Shown piece by piece: positions 1 to 8,953 of a stretch of 64,000 bases of DNA. The notes below the pieces were generated by a model. That model had not been told where the DNA came from and did not search any database. It was given only the letters and a program-made list of their open reading frames with translations. The translations under genes and the position numbers were made by a program. How positions within the stretch are numbered: the stretch's first letter is position 1; every line of letters begins with the position of its first letter. The DNA lies in contig NZ_QQAK01000011.1 in assembly GCF_003384035.1 (NCBI RefSeq), positions 310,001 through 374,000 of the forward strand. Direction: 5' to 3'. The stretch is from Sporosarcina sp. BI001-red. GTDB taxonomy: Bacteria > Bacillota > Bacilli > Bacillales_A > Planococcaceae.

Positions 1-349
1 TTCCACGTAGCTGTAATGGAAGGGCTAAATTAGCCTGCACCGTGCCTTGTATCATTGGCGAACTTTGCAGCACGATTCCAACATGTCTTCTGACTGACAG
101 TGGGGATTGTTCTTCAATACGCTTCCCCTCTATGTAAATGCCACCTTGTACGGGACTGATAAGGCCATTGCATAACTTTAACAATGTCGTTTTCCCCGCT
201 CCCGAAGGTCCGATCAATGCAGTAATGTTACCCGTTGGAAACTGTCCACTCACTTTTTTTATAATATCTGTATGATTCGCACGATAACTCACACCATCTA
301 GCCGAATGGCGGGTGATGGAGATACGATATCTCCATTTTCTTGATTCAT
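1..349 (-). CDS. ABC transporter ATP-binding protein, FetA/YjkB-like (3' part outside window)
   Basis: The first ~116 residues of an ABC ATPase run off the left edge. The Walker A motif GPSGAGKTT is at about residues 43-51 and the Q-loop segment VGIVLQSSPMIQGTV follows. That Q-loop wording is typical of the YjkB/FetA group (ATPase partner of UPF0014 permeases, linked to iron or metal export in E. coli); the assignment is inference from a short stretch. ATG at 349 has a GGAGG about 9 nt upstream. It diverges from the K+ transporter gene at 496. The signature and Walker B motifs are not in the window. Confidence 0.7.
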   Translation of the reverse strand, partial: MNQENGDIVSPSPAIRLDGVSYRANHTDIIKKVSGQFPTGNITALIGPSGAGKTTLLKLCNGLISPVQGGIYIEGKRIEEQSPLSVRRHVGIVLQSSPMIQGTVQANLALPLQLRG

Positions 350-495
350 ATCCTACAACCTCCGATCGTATAGATCTTATCATTTTTCCAACCTTTAATA
401 TTTCCGATTTATTCCACCCATTGACCTATTGTAATTTTTCCATTTCGATCAATAATCAAACCATACCATATCTTGTTCCCCAGGGAGGTCTTGCC

Positions 496-1827
496 ATGCA
501 TAAATCGTTCATCCGTAAGAAAAGGCGGATCACTCCACCGGTTCTTATAGCAAGCAGTTTTTTAGTTACAATACTTATCGGTACAGCTTTGCTAAAACTC
601 CCCTTTGCAACAACTGTTCCTATTACTTGGACCAACGCACTATTTACTGCAACGTCTGCGACAACCGTAACAGGACTAAGCGTTTTCGATGTCGCTACTA
701 CGCTCACGCTATTCGGTGAAATTGTGCTTCTTGCCCTCATTCAAGTTGGTGGCGTTGGATTAATGGCTTTCGCTGTCGCCATTCTTATTGTGCTTGGACG
801 GAAAGTGGGTATGAAAAACCGGATATTTCTTCAAGAGTCCTTCAGTCAACAATCGATTGGGGGAACCGTTAAATTTCTAAAAAGCATTCTGGTGTTTGTA
901 TTCATAACAGAAGGAATCGCATTTATTTTATTATCACTTTTCTGGGTCCCGGAATTCGGTTGGAAACAAGGCCTCTACTACAGTCTATTCCATGTCGTTT
1001 CAGCCTTTAACAACGCGGGGTTCTCTTTGTTTCCCGACAATTTAATGAGTTTTGCAGGTAATCTACCCGTTACACTTATTCTCTCTTCACTCTTCATCAT
1101 CGGTGGACTTGGTTTTACGGTCGTCATGGAGGTTGTTGTAAAGCGATCTCTTAAAAAATGGTCACTTCATACGAAAATGATGCTTGCTGGGACACTAACC
1201 GTCAACCTAATTGCCACATTCTTATTCTTTGTGCTGGAGTATCACAACATGAAGACGATTGGCAACATGTCTTTCGTGGATAAAGCGCAGACCTCTTACT
1301 TTCAAGCTGTTACGCCGAGGACAGCTGGTTTCAACATGGTACCTATCGGCGATATGGAGGACAGTTCTCTCTTACTGACATTGTTGCTCATGTTCATCGG
1401 CGGAGGGAGCGCTTCTACAGCATCAGGAATTAAACTAACTACATTCATCGTCATCGTAGTCGCAACGCTGGCGTATTTTAGAGGGGGGACGGAGCCACAC
1501 CTATTCAAAAGAACGATTAAATCAGAAATCATTTTCCGTTCTCTAGCTATTGCAGCCGTTAGTTCCATGCTCGTATTCACAGCATTCTTTTTGTTGACTA
1601 TCACTGAACCATTTCCTTTCCTTCCTTTGCTTATGGAGACGATGTCGGCATTCGGTACCGTAGGACTGTCCGTTGGAATTACAGGTGATTTGAGTCCAGC
1701 CGGGGAGTGGATTATTTGTGCGGTGATGTTTTTAGGAAGAATCGGACCGCTGACACTATTTTTCCTTCTGATTCGTCCTAAGAAAGAGTCTTTCAAGTAT
1801 TCATACGACCGCGTCCATACAGGATGA
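496..1827 (+). CDS. KtrB/KtrD-type potassium transporter membrane subunit
   Basis: A 443-residue polytopic membrane protein of the TrkH/KtrB superfamily, the ion-conducting subunit of Ktr K+ uptake systems. Four pore-loop segments with the selectivity-filter glycine are visible in order: SATTVTGLS, AFNNAGFS, PRTAGFNM and SAFGTVGLS. The length matches KtrB (~445). The frame is open upstream to 313, but that would overlap the divergent ABC gene. ATG 496 is preceded at good spacing by GGGAGG (484-489), so it is chosen as start. The partner RCK subunit (KtrA/KtrC) is not in view and must be elsewhere, as is often the case for KtrD. Coupling ion and K+ affinity cannot be told from sequence. Confidence 0.92.
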   Translation: MHKSFIRKKRRITPPVLIASSFLVTILIGTALLKLPFATTVPITWTNALFTATSATTVTGLSVFDVATTLTLFGEIVLLALIQVGGVGLMAFAVAILIVLGRKVGMKNRIFLQESFSQQSIGGTVKFLKSILVFVFITEGIAFILLSLFWVPEFGWKQGLYYSLFHVVSAFNNAGFSLFPDNLMSFAGNLPVTLILSSLFIIGGLGFTVVMEVVVKRSLKKWSLHTKMMLAGTLTVNLIATFLFFVLEYHNMKTIGNMSFVDKAQTSYFQAVTPRTAGFNMVPIGDMEDSSLLLTLLLMFIGGGSASTASGIKLTTFIVIVVATLAYFRGGTEPHLFKRTIKSEIIFRSLAIAAVSSMLVFTAFFLLTITEPFPFLPLLMETMSAFGTVGLSVGITGDLSPAGEWIICAVMFLGRIGPLTLFFLLIRPKKESFKYSYDRVHTG

Positions 1828-1828
1828 C

Positions 1829-1875
1829 AAAAAAGATACCTCCATACGCCTGCTTATGCAGATGTATGGAGGTAT
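1829..1875 (-). terminator. Rho-independent terminator
   Basis: A 12-bp perfect stem (1836-1847 with 1864-1875, arms ATACCTCCATAC/GTATGGAGGTAT) is followed on the minus strand by six T (1829-1834). It fits best as the end of the CBS-protein transcript and lies just after the K+ transporter stop codon, so it may serve both. Confidence 0.7.
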
Positions 1876-2029
1876 TATGATAGACATCGGTGCTTTCAGG
1901 TTGTGCGGATGGTTACCTCTATAGGTTATGATCACTTTTCAACATTTATGAGCATTTATCCATATTTATGAGCACTTCCCATATTCACATCACACTAATC
2001 CCCGTTCCATCAAACACTCCCTTGAAAAA

Positions 2030-2734
2030 CTAGTCAATCTGCAATAAATCATAAGGCGTAATAATCCCGATCAACTCTTCGTCATGCCCTGCACTTTCCG
2101 TTATCAACAATGCTTCTAGACGAGTCCCTCTTGAGATTGCACGCTTGAAATATTCTTCTGCTTCGTACACAGATAGATCTCTTTTGACAAATTCAAACGA
2201 TTCTTTACGTTTTTCATAGTTGTAGACGTCAGACAGTGTCGGTATTTCCCGGGAAATAGAGTCTTCTGTCGATTGGCCTGCTAGCCAATAAGTAATCCCT
2301 GCAGCTGTAATGAGCCCCTTGAATTTTCCACTTTCGTAAATTGGCAGCTGACCAAACTTATTATCACGCATTAACGCTAGGGCAGATGTAAGCGGATCTG
2401 ATGCTTGTAGTGTATGTACCTTACAACCGAACAGGGCACCCACATTGAGCGGATTACTCACTTTGCGTTCAATCAATTCAATGCGTTCTACAACATCATC
2501 ATGAGGTTCGGCAATAACATAATCGACCCCTGTCCTATGGTGAATAATAGCGTTTCGCAAGTCACCATACTCGCGTAAGTCTTCTTCATAATTACGAACT
2601 ACCGAGTTTTTGATTTTCGCCTTTTCAATGAGTCGATAAAAAGGCAGAAAACCACTCTCATCTACTTTTTTAGAAAGCGTTTTTTCAATACGATTGTAGG
2701 CAATAATAAATCGATCTGAATTTTTTGCAGACAT
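2030..2734 (-). CDS. CBS-domain protein with HEPN-like N-terminal half
   Basis: A 234-residue soluble protein. Residues ~100-234 hold a CBS pair: one module around MRDNKFGQLPIYESGKFKGL and the second ending ELIGIITPYDLL. CBS pairs bind adenine nucleotides and usually regulate a partner domain. The helical N-terminal ~95 residues contain DLRNAIIHH, which matches the Rx4H pattern of HEPN domains (RNA-cleaving or nucleotide-modifying in toxin and defence proteins, but also in inert scaffolds). No dedicated HEPN partner (nucleotidyltransferase) is adjacent. Function is unknown. ATG 2734 has AAGGAG 11 nt upstream. It is a monocistronic gene between two terminators. Confidence 0.75.
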   Translation of the reverse strand: MSAKNSDRFIIAYNRIEKTLSKKVDESGFLPFYRLIEKAKIKNSVVRNYEEDLREYGDLRNAIIHHRTGVDYVIAEPHDDVVERIELIERKVSNPLNVGALFGCKVHTLQASDPLTSALALMRDNKFGQLPIYESGKFKGLITAAGITYWLAGQSTEDSISREIPTLSDVYNYEKRKESFEFVKRDLSVYEAEEYFKRAISRGTRLEALLITESAGHDEELIGIITPYDLLQID

Positions 2735-2788
2735 GTCTTCATCAACTCCTTACAATAAGTATACCCATTAAGTTCGATTCAATCGCAC

Positions 2789-2823
2789 AAAAAAAGCCGC
2801 CCCTTTTGCAAGGGACGACTTTT
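2789..2823 (-). terminator. Rho-independent terminator of the oligopeptide operon
   Basis: On the minus strand a GC-rich stem (AGTCGTCCCTT with AAGGGGCGGCT) and seven T (2789-2795) follow the binding-protein stop codon at 2836. Confidence 0.85.
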
Positions 2824-2835
2824 CCATTTGGTTGC

Positions 2836-4659
2836 TTATTCAGCAACTCCCCACTTATAACGATCAGATTCTTTACCTGGCTCGATTGAGTAGTTTACAA
2901 CGCGCTTATTAGCTGCTTCAAGAGCGTAACGGTATACAGTTGGTGCAACCGGAACGTCTTCATACATTAGCTCTTGCCATTGATTGTAGATATCTTTACG
3001 GTACTCTAAGTCAAATGCTTTTTCAGAAGTACCAGCTTTCAACAACTCGTCGTTCTTTTCGCTAGTATAACGAGTGTAGTTAAATGATGCTGTGCGGCCA
3101 TATAGACCAGATGGATCTGGGTCAGAACCAGTTCCCCAAGCACCTTGGTAGATGTCAATCTTAGGATCATCGTTTTCAACCATGTCGTAGAATGCGTTGA
3201 AGTCGTGTAGACGACCGTCAACTAGTTCAACTTTCAAACCAATGTCAGCCCAGTTTTGCATGTAAGCTTTTGCAATTGGCTCAGCAGTTTCTCCACCTGA
3301 CATAGAAGCGAAGTTGATGACCAATTTTTCACCGTTCTGATCTTCACGGAATCCGTCTCCGTCTTTATCTTCGAATCCAGCGTCGTCAAGAAGTTGTTTC
3401 GCTTTTTCAGGATCAAACATGCGACCTTCAACGCTCTCATCGTGGAAGCTTTTAAATACAGGAATGATTAGTGATGTTCCTGGGAAACGAAGACCGTGGT
3501 AAAGTTTTTCACCAATTGTCGCGTTATCCATTGCATACCACATTGCTTGACGAAGTTCTTTGCTTGCCATTTTAGCATCTGGATCTGTTACGTTTTCTTT
3601 CTTCTTTGCATCCCACTTACCTTGTTTAAATCCAATGTAAGTATATGCATAGTCAACTTGCGCCAACAATTCGATATTATCAACATCTTTAACTGTTAGG
3701 TATTGATCTGCTGGGATAGTAGCTAGGTCAATATCACCTTTTTTAACAGACTCAACAATTGTTGCTGGGCTTACAACTTTTTGTACGATTGACTTAAGAG
3801 CTGGCTTGCCTCTCCAGTAGTCGTCGTTGCGAGAATAAAGAACAGACTCGCCTGGTACAATTTTGTCAATTTTGTACGGACCGAAACCGATTGGGTTTAC
3901 ACGGATTTTGTCTGAAGACTCAAGGTCCTTAATAGTTGTTTCACCAGTCATAACGTCTCCAACGTAGTGACGTGGAGTTGCATATGACCAAAATCCTGAA
4001 AGGATAGATGGTGATGCTTCAGTGTACGTGAACTTCATTTCTTGATCGTTAATGATTTCGATACCAGAGATTTCTTTTGTTTTACCTTCATGATATTCAG
4101 GCATACCTACAACATTTTCAATTATGAAGTCGTAACGGTTTCCAGCATAGTCCGGGTGGCCAAGTAACTGATATGAGTAAAGAAGGTCACTAGTTTTAAC
4201 CGGCTCTCCATCATGCCATTTTACTCCGTCTTTGATTTTCAAAGTAAGTGTTTTGTTATCTTCAGAAAGCTCGTAAGTTGCAGCACCTTCATTTGTGATC
4301 AAATAGTCACCATCCGTATCGAGAAGTCCTTCATCGAAGTAACTAAGGATTTCTGCATCATACGTACCTGAGTAGAAGTTACGGTTCAATGTACCTTCGA
4401 ACGGCTCTCCAGCAACCATTGCTACTGTCATTTCGCCATCTTCCATTGCTTCTGCGTCATTAGATACTGCCAGAGGAAAATCAAGTTCTGCTGCATTATC
4501 ACCTGAACCTTCTTCTGTTTTTTCGTTATCTTTTCCTTTATCTTTCCCTTTGTCCTTGTCTTTCCCGCCATCTGCACTATCGTCGCCACTACAAGCAGCC
4601 AGGAACACACTGAGAACGAGCATTAGACTTGCCAGCAACATTAAACTTCTTTTCTTCAA
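2836..4659 (-). CDS. Oligopeptide ABC transporter substrate-binding lipoprotein (OppA/AppA-like)
   Basis: A 607-residue extracellular solute-binding protein of family 5 (SBP_bac_5). A lipoprotein signal is visible: a basic start, a hydrophobic stretch and lipobox LAAC with the acylated Cys at about residue 23, then an acidic, Lys-rich linker of ~35 residues. Family hallmarks include DGVKWHDGEPV and the C-terminal WQELMYEDVPVAPTVYRY. The start is TTG (TTG AAG AAA) with GGGGAGG 8 nt upstream. It is the last gene of the five-gene operon starting at 8530 and would deliver peptides to the permeases encoded just upstream. Exact ligand length cannot be inferred. Confidence 0.92.
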   Translation of the reverse strand: MKKRSLMLLASLMLVLSVFLAACSGDDSADGGKDKDKGKDKGKDNEKTEEGSGDNAAELDFPLAVSNDAEAMEDGEMTVAMVAGEPFEGTLNRNFYSGTYDAEILSYFDEGLLDTDGDYLITNEGAATYELSEDNKTLTLKIKDGVKWHDGEPVKTSDLLYSYQLLGHPDYAGNRYDFIIENVVGMPEYHEGKTKEISGIEIINDQEMKFTYTEASPSILSGFWSYATPRHYVGDVMTGETTIKDLESSDKIRVNPIGFGPYKIDKIVPGESVLYSRNDDYWRGKPALKSIVQKVVSPATIVESVKKGDIDLATIPADQYLTVKDVDNIELLAQVDYAYTYIGFKQGKWDAKKKENVTDPDAKMASKELRQAMWYAMDNATIGEKLYHGLRFPGTSLIIPVFKSFHDESVEGRMFDPEKAKQLLDDAGFEDKDGDGFREDQNGEKLVINFASMSGGETAEPIAKAYMQNWADIGLKVELVDGRLHDFNAFYDMVENDDPKIDIYQGAWGTGSDPDPSGLYGRTASFNYTRYTSEKNDELLKAGTSEKAFDLEYRKDIYNQWQELMYEDVPVAPTVYRYALEAANKRVVNYSIEPGKESDRYKWGVAE

Positions 4660-4680
4660 TTGTCTTACCTCCCCTTTTTT

Positions 4681-5586
4681 TTAAGCCAATCTTTGTCTCG
4701 CATCAGACGCACGTTTCACCGCTTGCCCGATGTAATTTATACACAGCATCATTACTAGAATCAGTAATGATGCGGGTAACCAAACCCACCATTTGTTTTG
4801 AACGATATCCGGATTCGTCGCAAACGCGATCAATGTCCCAAGAGACGGTGTACTTGCCGGAAGTCCAAAACCTAGAAATGTTAAACTGGTCTCAAGACCG
4901 ATGTTGACAGCGAGCGTCAACGTCATATTTACAATGACAAGTGAGCTAAGGTTAGGGAACATTTCAAAAACCATGATCTTCCAACTTGGGGTGCCGAGTG
5001 TTTTGGATGCATTGATATAATCCAATTCCCGTTCGGCAAGTCCTTTAGATCGGATGAGTCTGGCCTTTCCAAACCAGGCGAACGCACTCATCATTAAGAC
5101 GAATGTGAACACTGAGTAATCCGGAACGATTACGATAAATACAATGATGAACATCAAACTAGGCAATACCATTAAGAAGTCTATTATTCTCATAATGATG
5201 TTATCTACAAAACCGCCAAAATATCCTGCGATTAGACCGATTGTTAAACCAAACAAACCGGCAATAAGCGTCACGCTGAGACCAATTGTAAATGAGTTTC
5301 TCGTTCCAAGAAGTAATTGGCCGAATACATCTCGTCCTCCATCATCCGTACCAAGCAGATGAGTTTCGGATGGTTTCTCCCATGTTTCTAAGAAATTAAC
5401 ACGTTGCAGTTGTTCCTGATCGATAAACAACGGTGAACTATACGCGGTGATAATAATACCAAGTAGTAACACTAACGAAACCAGTGCTAGCTTATCGTGT
5501 CTAATTTCCCGCCAAATCGTTTTTAAAAGTGACGGGTTATTCGCTTTTTCTTTAGCGATTAATTCTTTTTGATTTACTGTAACCAT
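4681..5586 (-). CDS. Oligopeptide ABC transporter permease (OppC/AppC-like)
   Basis: A 301-residue inner-membrane permease. An N-terminal OppC-type segment with the first membrane helix (LALVSLVLLLGIIITAY) and the phrase LLGTDDGGRDVFGQLLLG are followed by the binding-protein-dependent transport domain. The EAA-type coupling loop is ASKTLGTPSWKIMVFEMFPN. ATG 5586 has GGAGGG 8 nt upstream. It lies between oppB-like and oppA-like genes with short gaps and forms the channel with the 5614-6582 product. Confidence 0.92.
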   Translation of the reverse strand: MVTVNQKELIAKEKANNPSLLKTIWREIRHDKLALVSLVLLLGIIITAYSSPLFIDQEQLQRVNFLETWEKPSETHLLGTDDGGRDVFGQLLLGTRNSFTIGLSVTLIAGLFGLTIGLIAGYFGGFVDNIIMRIIDFLMVLPSLMFIIVFIVIVPDYSVFTFVLMMSAFAWFGKARLIRSKGLAERELDYINASKTLGTPSWKIMVFEMFPNLSSLVIVNMTLTLAVNIGLETSLTFLGFGLPASTPSLGTLIAFATNPDIVQNKWWVWLPASLLILVMMLCINYIGQAVKRASDARQRLA

Positions 5587-5613
5587 CTCTTATTCCCTCC
5601 TCATCTGCTTTTT

Positions 5614-6582
5614 TTATTCAATTCGAATACGCGGATCGATGGCGCTCAATATGACGTCTGAGAGCATAGTTCCGACAATAACAGCCGCACCAGAAATCAT
5701 GACGATAGCTGTTACGACGGTAAAGTCGCGTCCTGTAATCGATTGAATAAAGAGCTGACCGAGGCCTGGATAACTAAAAATGACTTCTAAGAAAATCGAA
5801 CCGCCAATCAATCCTGTTATTTCGTAACCAAGGAATGCTGCGATTGGCAATAACGAGTTACGCAAAATGTGCCGTGTGTAAACTTTACCTTCAGGAACAC
5901 CTTTTGAACGCGCCGTTTTAACAAAATCTTTTAACTTTGTATCGATAATATCATTTCGTAAATATTGGATTGTCCCAAAAGTTGCAAGCAGTGCACCGGA
6001 CAATCCTGGCAGTACTAAGTGATGTAATTTACTCATGAACTGTGCAAAGGTGCCTGATTCGATTCGGATATCGACACTGCCGCCAGTTGGAAACCAGCCA
6101 AGTATGAAACCGAATACGAACAGCATGAGTAACGCAAATACAAATAATGGGGTAGCGAACGAAAAGTAATTATAGGTGACAATCAATTTGTCCACCCAGG
6201 TGTCCGACCACCTTCCCGCTAAAATGCCAAGCGGTATGGCGACTGCATAGGAAACGATCAGGACGAAAAGTGATAGAGTTATCGTATTTGCTACACGACC
6301 TGCTAGCAATGATGTAACAGGTTGCTTGTGAGTATAAGATTGTCCTAAATCGCCTTTTACAGCTTTGCCAACCCATGCTCCGTACTGTACGTACCAAGGA
6401 TCGTTGAGTCCATATTGCTCACGTATCTTCTCCACTTGTTCAGGCGTTACGTTTGGATTCCCCATGAAGGCTCCTGTTACCGCATCACCTGGCATTTGTT
6501 TCGCCAATACAAAAATGATAAGACTTAACAAAAAGAGCTGGGGAATCATAACTAGCAAGCGCCGAAAGATAAATTTAACCAT
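5614..6582 (-). CDS. Oligopeptide ABC transporter permease (OppB/AppB-like)
   Basis: A 322-residue permease with the conserved N-terminus of OppB proteins (MVKFIFRRLLVMIPQLFLL) and the motif KQMPGDAV. The C-terminal coupling loop is ARSKGVPEGKVYTRHILRNS and the end reads DPRIRIE. It has six predicted membrane helices. ATG 6582 has GGGGG ten nt upstream. It begins 3 bp after the preceding ATPase gene ends, which implies co-translation in the operon. Confidence 0.92.
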   Translation of the reverse strand: MVKFIFRRLLVMIPQLFLLSLIIFVLAKQMPGDAVTGAFMGNPNVTPEQVEKIREQYGLNDPWYVQYGAWVGKAVKGDLGQSYTHKQPVTSLLAGRVANTITLSLFVLIVSYAVAIPLGILAGRWSDTWVDKLIVTYNYFSFATPLFVFALLMLFVFGFILGWFPTGGSVDIRIESGTFAQFMSKLHHLVLPGLSGALLATFGTIQYLRNDIIDTKLKDFVKTARSKGVPEGKVYTRHILRNSLLPIAAFLGYEITGLIGGSIFLEVIFSYPGLGQLFIQSITGRDFTVVTAIVMISGAAVIVGTMLSDVILSAIDPRIRIE

Positions 6583-6585
6583 CGT

Positions 6586-7524
6586 TTACATACCCCCTTG
6601 ATGCACAGCAACCGAATGTGTGGGAGTAAGCGGTTTCAAGTCAAACATCCGACCGTCTTTGTCGAAGTAGCTATCGTATTCCGTTCGATAAGCAACATTG
6701 ATTTGTTCGCGCAATTCCATTTTCTCGAAACGTTTTACGGGGTCCATCTCGGGAATTGCTGCGATCAATCGCTTTGTATATAGATGCTGAGGATTCGTAT
6801 AGACATCTTCTGCAGTACCTTCTTCAACAAAGCGACCTTTGTACATGATTCCGATTCTGTCGCAGATATGTTTAATAACTCCAAGATCGTGGGATATGAA
6901 TAAGTAAGTCAATCCGAAGTCTTTTTGAATTTCACGCATGAAGTTCAAGACTTGAGCCTGTACTGAAACATCCAAAGCAGATACAGGTTCATCCGCAATG
7001 ATCAGTTTCGGATTGAGCATCAACGCCCGGGCAATCCCAATTCTTTGTCGTTGCCCCCCAGAGAACTGGTGAGGGTACTTGTAAATAGATTCTGGACTCA
7101 ATCCGACACGCTCGATCATATTTTGAACACGTGTTAGCTCCTCTTTAGGAGAAAGACGCTCAAAGTTGCGCAAAGGCTCTGCAATAATATTTAAGACGTT
7201 CTTTCGACCGTTTAATGAAGAGTAAGGGTCTTGGAAAATCATTTGAATATCACGGATATGTTTTTTACGATCATGTCCGTTCATAGTGGCAAGGTTTTCT
7301 CCATTAAATAGAACTTCCCCGCCAGTTGCTTTGTTGAGTCCGATAATTGCGCGACCTGTTGTTGTCTTACCGCAGCCGGATTCCCCAACTAGACCGTATG
7401 TTTCACCAGGTTCCAGTTCAAAGTTGACTCCATCTACCGCACGCACTTGATCGACTACTCGACGGAAGAAACCACCTCTAATTGGAAAGTGTACTTGTAA
7501 GTCTTTTACATTAAGTAGTGACAT
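6586..7524 (-). CDS. Oligopeptide ABC transporter ATP-binding protein (AppF/OppF-like)
   Basis: A 312-residue ABC ATPase with Walker A GESGCGKTT, signature SGGQRQRIGIARAL and Walker B LIIADEPVSALD. The C-terminus after AIPEMDPVKR ends YDSYFDKDGRMFDLKPL, like B. subtilis AppF rather than the Cys-rich OppF/DppF tail. The frame opens earlier, but ATG 7524 is preceded by GGAGG at 9 nt, whereas ATG 7533 would abut the ribosome-binding site. The start overlaps the end of the OppD-like gene by 14 bp, indicating coupling. It pairs with the 7511-8530 ATPase to power the permeases. Confidence 0.9.
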   Translation of the reverse strand: MSLLNVKDLQVHFPIRGGFFRRVVDQVRAVDGVNFELEPGETYGLVGESGCGKTTTGRAIIGLNKATGGEVLFNGENLATMNGHDRKKHIRDIQMIFQDPYSSLNGRKNVLNIIAEPLRNFERLSPKEELTRVQNMIERVGLSPESIYKYPHQFSGGQRQRIGIARALMLNPKLIIADEPVSALDVSVQAQVLNFMREIQKDFGLTYLFISHDLGVIKHICDRIGIMYKGRFVEEGTAEDVYTNPQHLYTKRLIAAIPEMDPVKRFEKMELREQINVAYRTEYDSYFDKDGRMFDLKPLTPTHSVAVHQGGM

Positions 7525-8530
7525 AGTTTTCATCCTCCACTCGTTCTTCAGGGAAGTGGAAGTCTTTGTAACACGTACAGCGTACAAAATGACCTGGTTC
7601 CACTTCATGGAGCATCGGATTGTCTTCATGCGCATCCTCAGAAATCCACGGGATTCTAGGAGCAAATCGGCATCCTCCGCGATCTAGTTTTTGAATCGAT
7701 GGCACAATACCTTCAATAACATGCAGTTCTTCTTTGTCTGTCATATTCGAAGGGATTGAGCTCAGCAGCGAGCGTGTATATGGATGCAAAGGATTCGCAA
7801 ATAGTGTATTCACATCTGCAATCTCTACAAATTCACCTGCATACATAACTGCAACCCGGTCTGCCATCTCAGCAACTACACCCAAATCGTGCGTGATGAG
7901 GATAATTCCTGAATCCGTAATACGCTGAAGCTCTTTCATCAAATCCATAATCTGAGCTTGGATCGTCACGTCCAATGCTGTTGTTGGCTCATCCGCGATG
8001 AGCATTACTGGATTGCAGGCAAGTGAAATGGCAATGACGATACGCTGTCTCATCCCCCCTGATAATTCATGGGGATATTGTTTGTAAACGCGTGGTCCAT
8101 TTTTAATACCAACCTGTTCAAGTAACTCTAAAACCCGCTTTTTCTTTGCAGATTTGGATAGTTTCATATGGTAATCCATCGGCTCTTCAATTTGGCGGCC
8201 AACTGTTGCAAGCGGGTTCAAAGCTGTCATTGGATCTTGAAAGATCATGCCCAGGTCTTTCCCACGAATTTTGTTCAACTTTTCTACAGGAAGACTTAGT
8301 AAGTTCTGCCCTTTTAAGTTCACTTGACCTTCGAGTTTTGTCGTCTTCGCATTATGAAGACCTATGATGGAGAGTGCTAAGGCACTCTTACCACATCCTG
8401 ATTCACCGACAATTGCCACGACTTCATTTTTATGAACAGTAAGTGAAACACCGTCCACAGCTGCGTAATAGTTTCCCTTGATGTTGAATGATGTTCGTAG
8501 ATTCTCAATTTCCAAAACTGTCTCAGCCAA
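7511..8530 (-). CDS. Oligopeptide ABC transporter ATP-binding protein (AppD/OppD-like)
   Basis: A 339-residue ABC ATPase and first gene of the operon. It has Walker A GESGCGKSALALS, signature LSGGMRQRIVIAISL, Walker B MLIADEPTTALDVTI and the OppD-type C-terminal extension with Cys residues (GGCRFAPRIP..., FVRCTCYKDF). That extension is known in this family to carry an Fe-S cluster site. The start codon is TTG (TTG GCT GAG), chosen because AGGAGG lies 7 nt upstream and no ATG is nearby. The order D-F-B-C-A resembles the B. subtilis app operon except that the binding-protein gene is last. Confidence 0.92.
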   Translation of the reverse strand: MAETVLEIENLRTSFNIKGNYYAAVDGVSLTVHKNEVVAIVGESGCGKSALALSIIGLHNAKTTKLEGQVNLKGQNLLSLPVEKLNKIRGKDLGMIFQDPMTALNPLATVGRQIEEPMDYHMKLSKSAKKKRVLELLEQVGIKNGPRVYKQYPHELSGGMRQRIVIAISLACNPVMLIADEPTTALDVTIQAQIMDLMKELQRITDSGIILITHDLGVVAEMADRVAVMYAGEFVEIADVNTLFANPLHPYTRSLLSSIPSNMTDKEELHVIEGIVPSIQKLDRGGCRFAPRIPWISEDAHEDNPMLHEVEPGHFVRCTCYKDFHFPEERVEDENYVTT

Positions 8531-8578
8531 CGTAGTTCCTCCTTGCCTTTGGTGATATGTACAAAAAAAGGTTGATGT

Positions 8579-8593
8579 AATTTTCAGACTTTA
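8579..8593. promoter_or_regulatory. Possible CodY-type box
   Basis: AATTTTCAGACTTTA matches 11 of 15 positions of the CodY consensus AATTTTCWGAAAATT. It lies just downstream of the predicted -10 box of the oligopeptide operon, a position where a bound repressor would block transcription. Peptide transport operons are classic CodY targets, but the second half-site here is poor. Confidence 0.35.
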
Positions 8594-8605
8594 TAAGCTT
8601 TTTCA

Positions 8606-8634
8606 ACTATACTACACAATATTTATGTTGGCAA
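8606..8634 (-). promoter_or_regulatory. Sigma-A promoter of the oligopeptide operon
   Basis: On the minus strand, -35 TTGCCA (8629-8634), a 17-nt spacer and -10 TATAGT (8606-8611) lie 76 nt upstream of the TTG start at 8530. Confidence 0.65.
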
Positions 8635-8674
8635 TACTATTTTTCCAGAATATCAAATACATAGATTATTTCAA

Positions 8675-8708
8675 CTGTGACAAAACCGTGACAAACTCTG
8701 TAACAAAG
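8675..8708 (-). repeat. Three tandem TTTGT(C/T)AC repeats, probable regulator site
   Basis: Read on the minus strand, TTTGTTACAG, TTTGTCACGG and TTTGTCACAG follow each other at 12- and 11-bp steps, one helical turn apart. They lie about 40 bp upstream of the predicted -35 of the oligopeptide operon. Spacing of this kind is usual for response-regulator or activator arrays; the protein is unknown. Confidence 0.5.
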
Positions 8709-8953
8709 CGGTCTAAGACCATTTTTTTCCTAAAGAACTTAGTTGGAATTTTTTATTAGTGAATTGAAATCCCTTTGCATCACTATTTTCAAATTCAGCA
8801 TCCTAAAATTGTTCGATTCCACAACACTGGAAAATCCCCCATTACTCTAGAAGGATATTCCCAACGAACCTATTCCATCCAGTGCAATCGTTCTCTAAAT
8901 TACGACATTTCGCGACACGAAAGTCCACTCCACTATAATAACTTGTGTAGTTT
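8709..8953. other. Gene-free stretch downstream of pcp
   Basis: An AT-rich stretch with no supported ORF and no clear hairpin-plus-T-tract terminator for the pcp operon. Together with 8531-8708 it makes a 423-bp spacer between two peptide-uptake operons. Confidence 0.5.

Noticed and set aside
313..495. N-terminal extension of the KtrB-type protein
   Set aside because: It would overlap the divergent ABC ATPase gene; a good ribosome-binding site and the family N-terminus support ATG 496.
8638..8652. Second CodY box (ATTTTTCCAGAATAT)
   Set aside because: The half-sites are spaced by two bases instead of one, so it does not fit the consensus.
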